DNA of 64,000 bases, taken from a virus. The translations under genes and the position numbers were made by a program. Each line of letters begins with the position of its first letter. The first letter of the stretch is position 1. Location: the IMG/VR virus record IMGVR_UViG_3300032050_000120, positions 1 to 64,000 of that record, one strand, 5' to 3'. Under the pieces are notes generated by a model. It saw only the letters and a program-made list of their open reading frames with translations, was not told the origin of the DNA and ran no database searches. Shown here piece after piece: positions 1 through 7,479 of this stretch.

Positions 1-1
1 C

Positions 2-256
2 TTCACGCACACGGAGTACCCGCAGATCGCAGAGCACTCCCTGGTGGGCAACGTCTCTGGGTGGCAGCGCATGATCCGTGCTGCCGTGTGCCACGAGGTA
101 GCACATGCTCTCACAGACTACCACACCGAGGACACCCTTGTCAAGCACTTCCCCGCCATAGACGCTAAGCCGTTCAGAGGTCATTCAGGTACCTGGCTGG
201 CTGTTTATGCTTGGCTTCGTGAACGGTTCGTGAACGGGGGTCTTGACAAACCCTGA
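2..256 (+). CDS. SprT-like metallopeptidase-type protein, C-terminal part (gene cut by window edge)
   Basis: The reading frame is open to the left edge, so the true start lies outside; 84 residues are visible. They contain CHEVAHALTDYH, an HExxH zinc-peptidase motif with hydrophobic flanks as in SprT-like proteins. The third zinc ligand is not identifiable in the short remainder. The stop lies just after the -35 of the promoter for the next operon. Function beyond a probable zinc-binding fold is unknown. Confidence 0.6.
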   Translation, partial: FTHTEYPQIAEHSLVGNVSGWQRMIRAAVCHEVAHALTDYHTEDTLVKHFPAIDAKPFRGHSGTWLAVYAWLRERFVNGGLDKP

Positions 257-270
257 AACCCTGTCATAAT
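243..270 (+). promoter_or_regulatory. sigma70-type promoter for the 296-1482 operon
   Basis: TTGACA (243-248), 16-nt spacer, CATAAT (265-270). It lies 26 bp before the ATG at 296, with the leader CACAACGGGAGAACATT that recurs in this region. Confidence 0.65.
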
Positions 271-295
271 GGGACTTCCACAACGGGAGAACATT

Positions 296-571
296 ATGGA
301 AACGAAGTTCGCTGAAGATACAACGGAACAGCTGTTGACAAAGGTTGCCGACCAGCTCTGGGAGTCCATGCAAGAAGATGGTCTTGGTGAGAGTGATGCT
401 TGGCACGGTTGGGGTGACTATGATGTGAATGTATACATCTGGGATGAAGTGGTCAAGGCAGTCGCCTACCCTATGAAGAATGTCTCGTTCTATGTTGATG
501 GTGTACTCCACACCACGCTCAGTGGGCACAACTATGAGTGCCCCATCTATCTCTGGGAGAAACCGCTATGA
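296..571 (+). CDS. hypothetical protein, 91 aa
   Basis: First gene of a five-gene operon with ATGA start/stop overlaps. The start at 296 is set by the CAACGGGAG ribosome site; a longer frame from 269 would begin inside the leader. The protein is acidic and Trp-rich (WHGWGDY near residue 45), with no recognised domain. Probably an early host-interaction gene by position only. Confidence 0.7.
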   Translation: METKFAEDTTEQLLTKVADQLWESMQEDGLGESDAWHGWGDYDVNVYIWDEVVKAVAYPMKNVSFYVDGVLHTTLSGHNYECPIYLWEKPL

Positions 572-825
572 ATGACATACGGATAGCCGAAGAGTATTTC
601 ACTGGCTGGGATTGGGCTAGAATCGTTGCCATTCTTGAAGAGTATGATGATGGTACTGCTATGGTGGTCAGGATATCACCGAAGTATCTGTCCAAACCAT
701 ACAAGGTCAGAATGTACCAGTTGACAATCAGAACCGATAAAGATTATGTTGAGGGTTATAAGGCAAGACATAATAAAGAGATTAACCGAGCACTGGCTCT
801 ACTCACTACGGAGAACCAGCTATGA
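568..825 (+). CDS. hypothetical protein, 85 aa
   Basis: Starts in the ATGA overlap with the preceding stop (568) and ends in another ATGA overlap with the next gene, so translation is probably coupled. The ribosome site CTGGGAGAAACC lies inside the upstream gene. Sequence begins MNDIRIAEEYF and is mixed alpha/beta in character; no family recognised. Confidence 0.7.
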   Translation: MNDIRIAEEYFTGWDWARIVAILEEYDDGTAMVVRISPKYLSKPYKVRMYQLTIRTDKDYVEGYKARHNKEINRALALLTTENQL

Positions 826-1037
826 GCAAGCGACAAACATACCGACAGCTGTTAGAATCATTGCAGTCATTCACGCAAGACGAACTAGACGCAGAAGCTT
901 GTGTGTTCCTTGAGGATGTGGGAATCTTTGCGCCAATATTGCATGGTGTTTTTATTGCAGATGCTGATACTGATATGATTCCGCAGGGCAACCCCTATTT
1001 CTTTGTTTTCGGTACCTACTCAGGAGAAGAGCAATGA
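822..1037 (+). CDS. hypothetical protein, 71 aa
   Basis: Third gene of the operon, overlapping its neighbours by 4 nt at each end. Acidic, beginning MSKRQTYRQLLESL. No family recognised. Confidence 0.65.
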   Translation: MSKRQTYRQLLESLQSFTQDELDAEACVFLEDVGIFAPILHGVFIADADTDMIPQGNPYFFVFGTYSGEEQ

Positions 1038-1210
1038 TATTCAAGCAAATCCAGGCAGTTCGTTGTGCCCATGTCGATCTGTGCCATGTGCTCAAAGCTC
1101 ACGAGCTTGGTGAGCTTGCCGATGCTGATTGGGAAGCTGTCAAGCAAAGCATCATCGAGCTTGAGGATGCATTCGATTTCCTCACCGCAAAAGGATGGAC
1201 TGAACAATGA
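1034..1210 (+). CDS. hypothetical protein, 58 aa
   Basis: Short frame ATGATATTCAAG... to TGA at 1210, filling the gap between two neighbours with ATGA overlaps on both sides. The ribosome site GGAGAAGAGC precedes the ATG. The product (MIFKQIQAVRCAHVDL...) is predicted largely helical. The tight coupling is the main evidence that it is real. Confidence 0.65.
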   Translation: MIFKQIQAVRCAHVDLCHVLKAHELGELADADWEAVKQSIIELEDAFDFLTAKGWTEQ

Positions 1211-1482
1211 GCCTGACTGTCGGAAAACTCAAAGAACTGCTGGCAACCTATCCTGATGATATGGTCGTTGTCACCCACGAAGCCCAGGATATTGTTCACT
1301 TGGCTTCCCAGGGGGATAACTTGCTGGTGATCAGCCCCTTTAAGCCTATGGGGTACTGCAAACGATCTGGTGAGTATGCCTACCCGACCTATGTCGAAGA
1401 CTACTTTGCCGTGTGCCCTGCAACCAACGAGAACCTCTACAGGTTTGAAGTTGAGACCCGTGAGGAAGTGTCGTCTTATTAA
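1207..1482 (+). CDS. hypothetical protein, 91 aa
   Basis: Last gene of the operon. The start MSLTVGKLKELLATYPDDMVV resembles a widespread phage/prokaryote small-protein pattern (an N-terminal helix, then PDD.xVV and a beta strand), seen in several phages without known function. No catalytic motif is visible. Confidence 0.7.
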   Translation: MSLTVGKLKELLATYPDDMVVVTHEAQDIVHLASQGDNLLVISPFKPMGYCKRSGEYAYPTYVEDYFAVCPATNENLYRFEVETREEVSSY

Positions 1483-1510
1483 CCGCAGCTGAACATCTTT
1501 TAATGGGGTC

Positions 1511-1540
1511 TTGACGGATCCCATTTCCTTTTGATAAGAT
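1511..1540 (+). promoter_or_regulatory. sigma70-type promoter for the DUF932 gene
   Basis: TTGACG (1511-1516), 18-nt spacer, TAAGAT (1535-1540), followed by a leader ending ACAACGGAGAAAACAA before the ATG at 1581. Confidence 0.5.
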
Positions 1541-1580
1541 ATCCCTACAGTCACTTCCGACTGGACAACGGAGAAAACAA

Positions 1581-2504
1581 ATGGCACACATGGTAGAGAC
1601 AATGGCATACGCTGGCGAAGTACCTTGGCATGGTCTGGGTCACAAAGTCCCCAGCGATCTGAGCACCGATCAAATGATGCAAGCAGCTGGTCTGGACTGG
1701 ACTGTACAGAAGATCCCTGCATTCGTCAAGATCGAAGACGAGTCCCAGGCAATCGATGCAGCAGCCCTGGTTCGATCCAGTGACAACAAGATCCTGGATG
1801 TGGTGTCCAGCGACTGGAACCCCGTTCAGAACCAGGAAGCGTTTGACTTCTTCCAGGACTTCGTGAACGCTGGTGACATGGAAATGCACACCGCTGGATC
1901 GCTCAAAGGTGGTCAGATCGTCTGGGCGCTGGCAAAGATCAAGGACAGCTTCGAGCTGTTCGGTGGTGACCAGGTTGACAGCTACATGCTGTTCACCAAC
2001 CCGCACGTCTACGGTCAGTCCCTGGATATCCGCTTCACCCCGATCCGAGTGGTCTGCAACAACACTCTCACCCTGAGCCTGAGCCAAAAAGGTGGTACCG
2101 CATTCAAGCTCAGCCACCGCCGTGAGTTCGTGGCGGATCAAGCCAAGCAAGCTCTGGGTATCGCACACGCCAAGCTGGACGAGTACAAGAGCATGGCAAG
2201 CTGGATGGGATCGAAGCGTTATGACAATGAATCGATCAAGGCTTACTTCCAGGAACTGTTCCCGTCCCAGGGTGACAAGGATTCTCGTAACGCGATCAAA
2301 GCCCTGGAAGTTCTCGAACTCCAGCCTGGTGCAAAGTTTGCGGAAGGTTCGTGGTGGCAAGCTTTCAATGCCGTCACCTACATGACGGATCATCTGATGG
2401 GTCGAAGCAACGATGCGCGGTTGCAATCTGCTTGGTTTGGTGTCAACAAGAGCCTGAAGAACAAAGCCCTGCAACTGGCTATTGACATGGCAAACGCTGC
2501 TTGA
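1581..2504 (+). CDS. DUF932 phage/plasmid-like protein, 307 aa
   Basis: Matches the DUF932 (phage/plasmid-like, TIGR03299-type) family: an N-terminus around MAYAGEVPWHGLG, central HVYGQSLDIRFTPIRVVCNNT and C-terminal helices. Length is usual for the family. Such proteins are common in plasmids and large phages; their biochemical role is not established. It has its own promoter and the largest product of the early region. A further promoter starts inside its last codons (2482). Confidence 0.9.
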   Translation: MAHMVETMAYAGEVPWHGLGHKVPSDLSTDQMMQAAGLDWTVQKIPAFVKIEDESQAIDAAALVRSSDNKILDVVSSDWNPVQNQEAFDFFQDFVNAGDMEMHTAGSLKGGQIVWALAKIKDSFELFGGDQVDSYMLFTNPHVYGQSLDIRFTPIRVVCNNTLTLSLSQKGGTAFKLSHRREFVADQAKQALGIAHAKLDEYKSMASWMGSKRYDNESIKAYFQELFPSQGDKDSRNAIKALEVLELQPGAKFAEGSWWQAFNAVTYMTDHLMGRSNDARLQSAWFGVNKSLKNKALQLAIDMANAA

Positions 2505-2510
2505 TACAAT
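2482..2510 (+). promoter_or_regulatory. sigma70-type promoter overlapping the end of the DUF932 gene
   Basis: TTGACA (2482-2487), 17-nt spacer, TACAAT (2505-2510). Just downstream is the hairpin GGGGGTACC...GGTGCCCCC (2511-2532) with no U-run, which would sit at the very 5' end of the transcript. Confidence 0.65.
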
Positions 2511-2552
2511 CGGGGGTACCGCAAGGTGCCCCCACTCTCTTTAGGAATTCTT

Positions 2553-3011
2553 ATGAAAAGATTAATGCTTGCAGCATTGCTTGCATTCTCCGCCTCAGCC
2601 TCAGCTGAACTCTCCAACTGGTCCGTTGACGATAAGTGCACGGCATCAGCGGGTGTTGACTGGTCCACAAACAACACGGGACATGCATTGCTTGCATTTA
2701 ATGGTATGGATAATACTTTGAATGTGGGAGTCACCAACCAGGATTGGAGCACCAACAACGACATTGAAGAAAACGTAACCATTTTGCTTGGATCCAAATA
2801 CAAGGTCCAGGCACGGGGCTATGGATTCGCCAAGACTAACTTGATCGTGCTTCAGATCCCCTACACTGAGGAGATGGAGCGTCAATTTATTTCTTCAAAA
2901 TATTTTCGTGTATATGATTCACAAGGGTCGCTTTTAATTACGCTTGAATTAATTGATATCGATCAAGCGATGGATCTCATCTACTCATGCTATACTGGAA
3001 GTAAGGCGTGA
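2553..3011 (+). CDS. secreted hypothetical protein with signal peptide, 152 aa
   Basis: Residues 1-18 are a clear Sec signal (MKRLMLAALLAFSASASA, cleavage before ELSN), so the product is predicted periplasmic. The mature part has two Cys (DDKCTAS and a Cys near the C-terminus) that could form a disulfide. The start at 2553 is chosen for TTTAGGAATTCTT and because it places the signal peptide at the N-terminus. No family recognised. An early exported phage protein could act on the envelope, but this is inference. Confidence 0.75.
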   Translation: MKRLMLAALLAFSASASAELSNWSVDDKCTASAGVDWSTNNTGHALLAFNGMDNTLNVGVTNQDWSTNNDIEENVTILLGSKYKVQARGYGFAKTNLIVLQIPYTEEMERQFISSKYFRVYDSQGSLLITLELIDIDQAMDLIYSCYTGSKA

Positions 3012-3072
3012 AAATCCGTCAAAAATTTGCTACAAAATAAAAGTTCATCCACCACTCCAAAGGAGTTTTGTA

Positions 3073-3159
3073 ATGCGTAGAGTAAAAGTGATCCGCCCGA
3101 AGAAGCCTTCTTATCCCGCTAAACCCAAGAAGTACAAACCTTCACCGAGTTACACATAA
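3073..3159 (+). CDS. Lys/Pro-rich 28-aa peptide
   Basis: Very short frame with a strong ribosome site (AAAGGAGTTTTGTA) and a terminator 3 nt after the stop. The product MRRVKVIRPKKPSYPAKPKK... is highly basic with Lys-Pro repeats, suggesting nucleic-acid or RNA binding. The gene-like signals are good; the role is unknown. Confidence 0.55.
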   Translation: MRRVKVIRPKKPSYPAKPKKYKPSPSYT

Positions 3160-3161
3160 AG

Positions 3162-3192
3162 AAAAACCCCACCGTGATTGGTGGGGTTTTTT
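3162..3192 (+). terminator. bidirectional intrinsic terminator
   Basis: AAAAACCCCACC, GTGATT loop, GGTGGGGTTTTTT. It lies between a plus-strand stop (3159) and a converging minus-strand stop (3194), with A/T runs serving both directions. Confidence 0.9.
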
Positions 3193-3193
3193 G

Positions 3194-3385
3194 TTACGGC
3201 AGCGGATCGAGTGGTTCTAGGTGTGGATCGTAGTAGATCTCCGAGGAGAGCATCAGGTTTTGTTTCAGATTCCAAACCTGGACTTCAATCCGATCACTGG
3301 TCGGATCATCTTTGACCAGAACACTGATACCACCCATTGTGACGGCAACCAAACCTTTTACTTGAATCAGATCAACCTTTTTCAT
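3194..3385 (-). CDS. hypothetical protein, 63 aa
   Basis: Last gene of a three-gene minus-strand operon ending at the bidirectional terminator. Its start overlaps the preceding stop (ATGA) and has GAAGGATG upstream. Beta-rich small protein (MKKVDLIQVKGLVAV...); no family recognised. Confidence 0.65.
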   Translation of the reverse strand: MKKVDLIQVKGLVAVTMGGISVLVKDDPTSDRIEVQVWNLKQNLMLSSEIYYDPHLEPLDPLP

Positions 3386-3540
3386 AATTCATCCTTCGGA
3401 AAGGCGCATAAGATCACGCCGTTTGGATACATATCCTGAGCCTGTTCACGAGCGTGTTCAGGATCATCAGCCCAACAGTCAAAGACTAGGGTGAAGTCAT
3501 CATCCCGATCTTCTTTCAGAGTCACGCGATATTCTTTCAT
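3382..3540 (-). CDS. hypothetical protein, 52 aa
   Basis: Short frame MKEYRVTLKEDRDDDFTLVF... between two neighbours, coupled by TGATG upstream and ATGA downstream. It reads as a compact beta-alpha domain (DCWADDPEHAREQA helix). The arrangement supports a real gene; function unknown. Confidence 0.65.
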   Translation of the reverse strand: MKEYRVTLKEDRDDDFTLVFDCWADDPEHAREQAQDMYPNGVILCAFPKDEL

Positions 3541-3827
3541 CACCACTCCCTTACCAGTCGCCCAGTAACCATGTCGGGGTCAACCCACTTCTTGTTGGCA
3601 TCGCGGTACGACACACAATTGTACTTCACACGCCACGGTTCGGGTTCGCAATCTTCATCAGGATTGTTACGGCACATGGAGATTTGCAGAACCTCTGCGT
3701 GTTTGCTTTCGTTCCAGTGTTGATCGAGATACGCTTGGGTATCTTCGATGTTGGTGAACTGCTTGAGCAACACCTTGTTGTTCACACAGGGACGGTAATC
3801 TTCCATCACTCTTACTTGGTCTACCAT
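3540..3827 (-). CDS. hypothetical protein, 95 aa
   Basis: Start chosen at 3827 (MVDQVRVMEDYRPC) because TGGGAGTGCGAT gives a good ribosome site; the longer open frame runs back through the intergenic promoter region. Four Cys are spread over the chain without a CxxC pair. Divergently transcribed from the operon beginning at 3952. Confidence 0.65.
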   Translation of the reverse strand: MVDQVRVMEDYRPCVNNKVLLKQFTNIEDTQAYLDQHWNESKHAEVLQISMCRNNPDEDCEPEPWRVKYNCVSYRDANKKWVDPDMVTGRLVREW

Positions 3828-3897
3828 ATCGCACTCCCATTTGATTGATGTAATGCTATGATAACATAGTGACCTGAACCAAGCCTGAATGGGCGGG

Positions 3898-3926
3898 TTG
3901 ACAATGTTATGATAATGATTCATACT
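3898..3926 (+). promoter_or_regulatory. sigma70-type promoter for the 3952-5154 operon
   Basis: TTGACA (3898-3903), 17-nt spacer, CATACT (3921-3926); leader ATCAACGGGAGAACGTT before the ATG at 3952. The spacer is AT-rich, with repeated TATGATAA. Confidence 0.6.
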
Positions 3927-3951
3927 GGTTCCACATCAACGGGAGAACGTT

Positions 3952-4236
3952 ATGGAATACAAGAAAATCCAGTACCGCACATTCAACAAGCTGTTCACCA
4001 TCACACCAAACCACTTCCAGTCCAAAGAAGGCTATGAGCCTGTCGAGATGTTTGAAACCTATGGCGAAGAAGTGGACTATGCTTGGGAAATGAGCAAGCA
4101 GAATCGCTGCTGGACTATTCTCGATTGTGATGGTAAGCTGTATCTGAATGCGGGTTATCACTATGTGAATCGTCTGGGATACATCATCACCGACCAACCC
4201 TTTGACAAAGACTACGAACTAAGGTGGGACACATGA
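3952..4236 (+). CDS. hypothetical protein, 94 aa
   Basis: First gene of a five-gene plus operon, preceded by the conserved CAACGGGAGAACGTT leader. Aromatic-rich and mixed charge; no motif recognised. Overlaps the next gene by ATGA. Confidence 0.7.
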   Translation: MEYKKIQYRTFNKLFTITPNHFQSKEGYEPVEMFETYGEEVDYAWEMSKQNRCWTILDCDGKLYLNAGYHYVNRLGYIITDQPFDKDYELRWDT

Positions 4237-4421
4237 GCAAGTATTTCGTGATTGAAGATGATACTGGTGCATTACACGTTGTACCGCTGGCTGAATTGGA
4301 AATGGATATGCTACCCTGTATTCGCTTCCAACAAGATGGTGATAATGCTCTTGAAGTGTGTGAACATTGGGCATCATTGAACAGGAAGCGTCATCCCTAC
4401 GAAAGTCATCTTTTAGATTAG
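4233..4421 (+). CDS. hypothetical protein, 62 aa
   Basis: Begins MSKYFVIEDDTGALHVVPL in an ATGA overlap with the previous gene. A short beta-hairpin-type N-terminus and a C-terminal helix ending KRHPYESHLLD. Function unknown. Confidence 0.65.
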   Translation: MSKYFVIEDDTGALHVVPLAELEMDMLPCIRFQQDGDNALEVCEHWASLNRKRHPYESHLLD

Positions 4422-4432
4422 GAGAAAGAATA

Positions 4433-4591
4433 ATGTCGTACCCGAAACTGAAATCCAAAGACGAAGAAGGTGTGGTAGTATTCCCGAAAGAATTCGATCA
4501 AATGGACGGTCTGTGGAAAAAAGACCTGTTGCGTGATTGGATTTATGCGCTTCAAGAAAAGTACGATAACACAAGCATTTGGGAAGACTGA
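4433..4591 (+). CDS. hypothetical protein, 52 aa
   Basis: Start at 4433 follows TAGGAGAAAGAATA. Product MSYPKLKSKDEEGVVVFPKE... has a basic/acidic N-terminus and one predicted helix. No family recognised. Confidence 0.6.
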   Translation: MSYPKLKSKDEEGVVVFPKEFDQMDGLWKKDLLRDWIYALQEKYDNTSIWED

Positions 4592-4592
4592 T

Positions 4593-4973
4593 ATGGAACG
4601 GTACGAAGAAGAAGGTGGTTTCGATATCAAGTACGACAAACTGACCCGTGCGCCCCATGATGGTGGTGAGTATGTTCGTATCACGGCTGACAGTAAGGTT
4701 GAAGGAAGTGCTTCTGCGTACTTCTTCATCTACCATGACCACGACCAAGAAGACAGAATGTATGTGTGCATCAACCACACCATCTGTTATCTGGATGATA
4801 TGGAAGAAGCGTACTTTCCTGTCTGCGAGTGCTGCGGTTCAAAGGCTGTCGAGATGCGTGAGTATAACAGCTGGAATACCGAAACGGGTGGATGGGGAAT
4901 TCACGACTGTGATTACTACTGTCTGCATTGTGGTAGCGATGATGGTATCGACTTTGGAGAAGACAATGGTTGA
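4593..4973 (+). CDS. zinc-binding hypothetical protein, 126 aa
   Basis: The C-terminal half has two paired-Cys knuckles, CECC near residue 77 and CLHC near residue 110, which together can bind one zinc as a split ribbon. The N-terminal half (MERYEEEGGFD...) is beta-rich. The start at 4593 lies 2 nt after the preceding stop. Small zinc-ribbon proteins are frequent in early regions of large phages; the partner is unknown. Confidence 0.65.
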   Translation: MERYEEEGGFDIKYDKLTRAPHDGGEYVRITADSKVEGSASAYFFIYHDHDQEDRMYVCINHTICYLDDMEEAYFPVCECCGSKAVEMREYNSWNTETGGWGIHDCDYYCLHCGSDDGIDFGEDNG

Positions 4974-5154
4974 GATAAATGCGTACTGGTACGCCAGGGG
5001 ATACTACGATGGTAGATCCGAGGGTGTTGAACATGGTAGCGACCTGGCACCCCGTGCTAGGTCTGCCTACGAGCAGGGATATCAAGCAGGGGTGTCAGAC
5101 CATTGTGTACTGGATATGAACGATGGTGTTGACAAACAGAAAGAAACGGTTTAA
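4966..5154 (+). CDS. hypothetical protein, 62 aa
   Basis: Starts MVEINAYWYARGYYDGR inside the last codons of the zinc-binding gene. The pattern YxxGYxxG...YEQGYQAGVSD is a repeat-like helix motif seen in small phage proteins. The promoter for the next gene starts within its 3' end (5129). Confidence 0.6.
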   Translation: MVEINAYWYARGYYDGRSEGVEHGSDLAPRARSAYEQGYQAGVSDHCVLDMNDGVDKQKETV

Positions 5155-5157
5155 TAT
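5129..5157 (+). promoter_or_regulatory. sigma70-type promoter
   Basis: TTGACA (5129-5134), 17-nt spacer, TAATAT (5152-5157). It drives the gene at 5188; the leader reads TCACATTCACAACGGGAG. Confidence 0.75.
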
Positions 5158-5187
5158 CGTATCACATTCACAACGGGAGTAAGTGCT

Positions 5188-5649
5188 ATGGGTTATTATG
5201 TTCGCGGTGACAGCTACAACTTCAAGCTGGAAGCTGGTCAAGAAGATGCGATTCGTGCAGCTATTCGTGAGTTGAACACGCACGATGAACTGAAGAACGG
5301 TGGTCAATCAAAAGCTGGTGTGACTGTGGAAAAATGGTTCAGCTGGATGAACGACTTCCCTTATGACAAGGATTTCACCACGGTTGAACTGCTTGAGCGT
5401 ATCGGGTTCGATGATGTTGATACCGATGAAGAAGGCAACATCATTCACCTGTTCTATGACGGCAAGACTGGTCAGGAAAACCTGTTCCTTGCAACGCTTG
5501 CACCGTTCATCGAAGATGGTAGCATCATCGAATGGAAAGGTGAAGAAGATGAACGCTGGCGCTGGGTGTTCGAGGGTGGTGAGATGTTCCACGAGGAAGA
5601 GGACAGCGAACCGCATTATACTCGAACTGGTGTGGTAAAAGCATTCTGA
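5188..5649 (+). CDS. hypothetical acidic protein, 153 aa
   Basis: Monocistronic: own promoter and a terminator after the stop. Strongly acidic throughout, with a central LLERIGFDDVDTDEEGNI segment and an acidic C-terminus. Early phage proteins of this charge often act by mimicking nucleic acid or binding basic host proteins, but nothing specific is visible. Confidence 0.75.
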   Translation: MGYYVRGDSYNFKLEAGQEDAIRAAIRELNTHDELKNGGQSKAGVTVEKWFSWMNDFPYDKDFTTVELLERIGFDDVDTDEEGNIIHLFYDGKTGQENLFLATLAPFIEDGSIIEWKGEEDERWRWVFEGGEMFHEEEDSEPHYTRTGVVKAF

Positions 5650-5660
5650 ACGATTCGTGA

Positions 5661-5698
5661 AAGCCCCACTTGACTGTGGGGCTTTTTCGTTTTAATAT
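5661..5698 (+). promoter_or_regulatory. fused terminator and promoter (-35 box in the hairpin loop)
   Basis: AAGCCCCAC (5661-5669) pairs with GTGGGGCTT (5676-5684) and is followed by TTTCG and T-rich sequence: an intrinsic terminator for the upstream gene. The 6-nt loop is TTGACT, which sits exactly 17 nt before TAATAT (5693-5698), forming the promoter of the next gene. Confidence 0.8.
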
Positions 5699-5726
5699 GG
5701 TTTCACATTCACAAAGGGAGTAGATT

Positions 5727-6260
5727 ATGCCTAACTGGTGCAACAACATTGTCACCCTGACACACGAAGACCCTGCTCAGATCAAACGAGTGGTGGATTC
5801 GCTTCAGGTCGGTCTGTTCAACGAGTTCATTCCGATGCCCGACCAGCTCCGCAATACGGAAATGTCCACCGCCACGCCTGAAGAAGTGTACGAAAAGAAT
5901 GTCCAGGATTGTGGTTATCCGAGCTGGTATGAGTTTGCGATTGCCGAATGGGATACCAAGTGGGATGCCTGTACGCCTGAAATCTTGGCTCAGACCGACA
6001 CTTCCATCAAGCTGGTTTTCGACACCGCATGGTCGCCACCGATTGCAGTATTCGACAAGCTCCATGAACTTGGCTTCGATGTTGAAGCATACTACCACGA
6101 AGGTGGTATGGCATACTACGGTGAATACATTGATGGTACTGATAATGGTGGGCAGTATGATGGTACTTCACGCAAGGCATTGCGTGACACCTGTCCTGAG
6201 CATATCATCGAAATGTTCACGCTCGAAGACTGGTATGATGAGGAAGACGAAGCTGAATGA
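5727..6260 (+). CDS. DUF1281-like protein (MPNWCNN family), 177 aa
   Basis: The N-terminus MPNWCNNIVTL is the hallmark of a family (DUF1281/api92-like) found in phages and integrative elements. Later features also fit: FxxFIPMPxxL near residue 35, a central WYEFAIAEWDTKWDA segment and TAWSPPIAVFD. The ferredoxin-like fold suggested for the family has no known activity. Monocistronic between two terminator-promoter fusions. Confidence 0.8.
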   Translation: MPNWCNNIVTLTHEDPAQIKRVVDSLQVGLFNEFIPMPDQLRNTEMSTATPEEVYEKNVQDCGYPSWYEFAIAEWDTKWDACTPEILAQTDTSIKLVFDTAWSPPIAVFDKLHELGFDVEAYYHEGGMAYYGEYIDGTDNGGQYDGTSRKALRDTCPEHIIEMFTLEDWYDEEDEAE

Positions 6261-6267
6261 TTCATTA

Positions 6268-6305
6268 AACCCCCACTTGACGGTGGGGGTTTTTTGTTTT
6301 AATAT
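6268..6305 (+). promoter_or_regulatory. fused terminator and promoter (-35 box in the hairpin loop)
   Basis: AACCCCCAC (6268-6276), loop TTGACG (6277-6282), GTGGGGGTT then T-run. The loop is the -35 box, 17 nt before TAATAT (6300-6305). Same design as 5661-5698. Confidence 0.8.
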
Positions 6306-6329
6306 GGTTTCACCAACTGGGAGAACAGT

Positions 6330-6503
6330 ATGAAATTGCTTATTGAACGCACCTTGTATTCGGTCATTGAGGTTGATATCAAAGACGAGTCGGAAATAAA
6401 TGCTATCATAGCATCTGCTGAGCGTGGTGAATATGATGAAGCGTTTGATGAAATGGGTAGTAATGAAAATAGCGGTTATTCCCTTGTGGAGATTATCGAA
6501 TGA
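6330..6503 (+). CDS. hypothetical protein, 57 aa
   Basis: ATG preceded by CAACTGGGAGAACAGT. Product MKLLIERTLYSVIEVDIKDE... is acidic, strand then helix. Ends in an ATGA overlap with the next gene. Unknown function. Confidence 0.65.
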   Translation: MKLLIERTLYSVIEVDIKDESEINAIIASAERGEYDEAFDEMGSNENSGYSLVEIIE

Positions 6504-6841
6504 ACAAGGAAACTGAAAAGCTGCGGTCCACCATTGCTTTCATTGCCATTGGTTGCTTTCGGTATATGCAAGAGGCTATGAGAAACAACCCAAAAAATTA
6601 CGAGTTTTTGATCGACACCTATAGTGGTCAAACTGGTGTTGTTGACATGGTTACTCAATACTGCTACCTTATCGAGAAGGCATGGGAACGTAAAGAGAAC
6701 AAAGACATTGACTATGTTTGGGAGTATGATGTTTGTGAGGAGTTTGGATATTTTGCGACAGGTAAACTTGCCGATGATATCCAACTGAATGTTGTTGCGA
6801 TGATTGATAGTATTATTGATGAACTGGAGAATATCAAATGA
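6500..6841 (+). CDS. hypothetical protein, 113 aa
   Basis: Predicted all-helical (IAFIAIGCFRYMQEAMRNN..., then ADDIQLNVVAMIDSIIDEL). Coupled by 4-nt overlaps to genes on both sides. No motif recognised. Confidence 0.7.
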   Translation: MNKETEKLRSTIAFIAIGCFRYMQEAMRNNPKNYEFLIDTYSGQTGVVDMVTQYCYLIEKAWERKENKDIDYVWEYDVCEEFGYFATGKLADDIQLNVVAMIDSIIDELENIK

Positions 6842-7101
6842 ATACTGATGAAATGTTTAAGCGTTGGAACACCCAGGCTCGTGATGTTTTGGTCGGACGC
6901 ACCATCACCAAGGTCATGTACATGAATGACAAGTGGGCGAAAGACCTGGGCTTCGATGAATACATGGGTCGCCCGTTGATGTTGCAACTGGACAACGGAA
7001 CCATCATTATCCCCATGAGTGATGATGAAGGCAACGATGGTGGTGCTGTTCAGTATCTCACCAAAGAAGGTGGGTTCGATGTTCTACCACTGCTGCGGTG
7101 A
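6838..7101 (+). CDS. hypothetical protein, 87 aa
   Basis: Third gene of the 6330-7101 operon. MNTDEMFKRWNTQARDVLVGR, followed by a segment LMLQLDNGTIIIPMSDDEGNDGGA typical of a small beta-barrel phage family. Function unknown. Confidence 0.7.
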   Translation: MNTDEMFKRWNTQARDVLVGRTITKVMYMNDKWAKDLGFDEYMGRPLMLQLDNGTIIIPMSDDEGNDGGAVQYLTKEGGFDVLPLLR

Positions 7102-7123
7102 ACCGAAGCTGAACGATCCTGGT

Positions 7124-7159
7124 ATACCCCATTGACACACAGAAACTGTGGGGTATACT
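7124..7159 (+). promoter_or_regulatory. promoter embedded in an inverted repeat
   Basis: TTGACA (7132-7137), 16-nt spacer, TATACT (7154-7159). The -35 and spacer lie between the arms ATACCCCA (7124-7131) and TGGGGTAT (7149-7156), so the -10 box overlaps the right arm. A second hairpin, GTGGG...CCCAC (about 7169-7187), lies just before the ribosome site of the gene at 7204. Confidence 0.7.
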
Positions 7160-7203
7160 GTCAATAAGTGGGGCGCGGTGTCCCACCAAACGGGAGCAAA
7201 ACA

Positions 7204-7479
7204 ATGTCTACTTATGGTAAAGTTATCGAACTGCTTGATTCCGATGATTTGACTGCCCAACAACTTCATAGCATCGCTCGTTATGCTGTTGACGTAAGTC
7301 GCCGTACTGGTCGAGTCAATGTCAGTCAAATCGGTGTCGGTTCTGATGTTCAGTTCACCAATCCGAAAACGGGTTCGACCTACAAGGGTCGGTTGATTAA
7401 AATCAATCGCACCAAAGCCCAGGTCAAGGTTGATGGAACGGTTTGGAATGTTCCGTTCTCATTCTTGAAAGTTGCGTAA
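7204..7479 (+). CDS. hypothetical protein with KOW/SH3-like C-terminus, 91 aa
   Basis: Residues 45-91 (VGSDVQFTN...GRLIKINRTKAQVKVDG...VPFSFLKV) read as a small SH3/KOW-type beta barrel of the kind that binds RNA or protein. Residues 1-40 are helical. Own promoter; ribosome site ACGGGAGCAAAACA. Confidence 0.65.
   Translation: MSTYGKVIELLDSDDLTAQQLHSIARYAVDVSRRTGRVNVSQIGVGSDVQFTNPKTGSTYKGRLIKINRTKAQVKVDGTVWNVPFSFLKVA

Noticed and set aside
4648-4960. Upstream part of a 168-codon frame overlapping the zinc-binding gene
   Set aside because: Only its last 62 codons (from the ATG at 4966) have gene-like context; the earlier part is out of frame with the Cys-containing gene and lacks a ribosome site.
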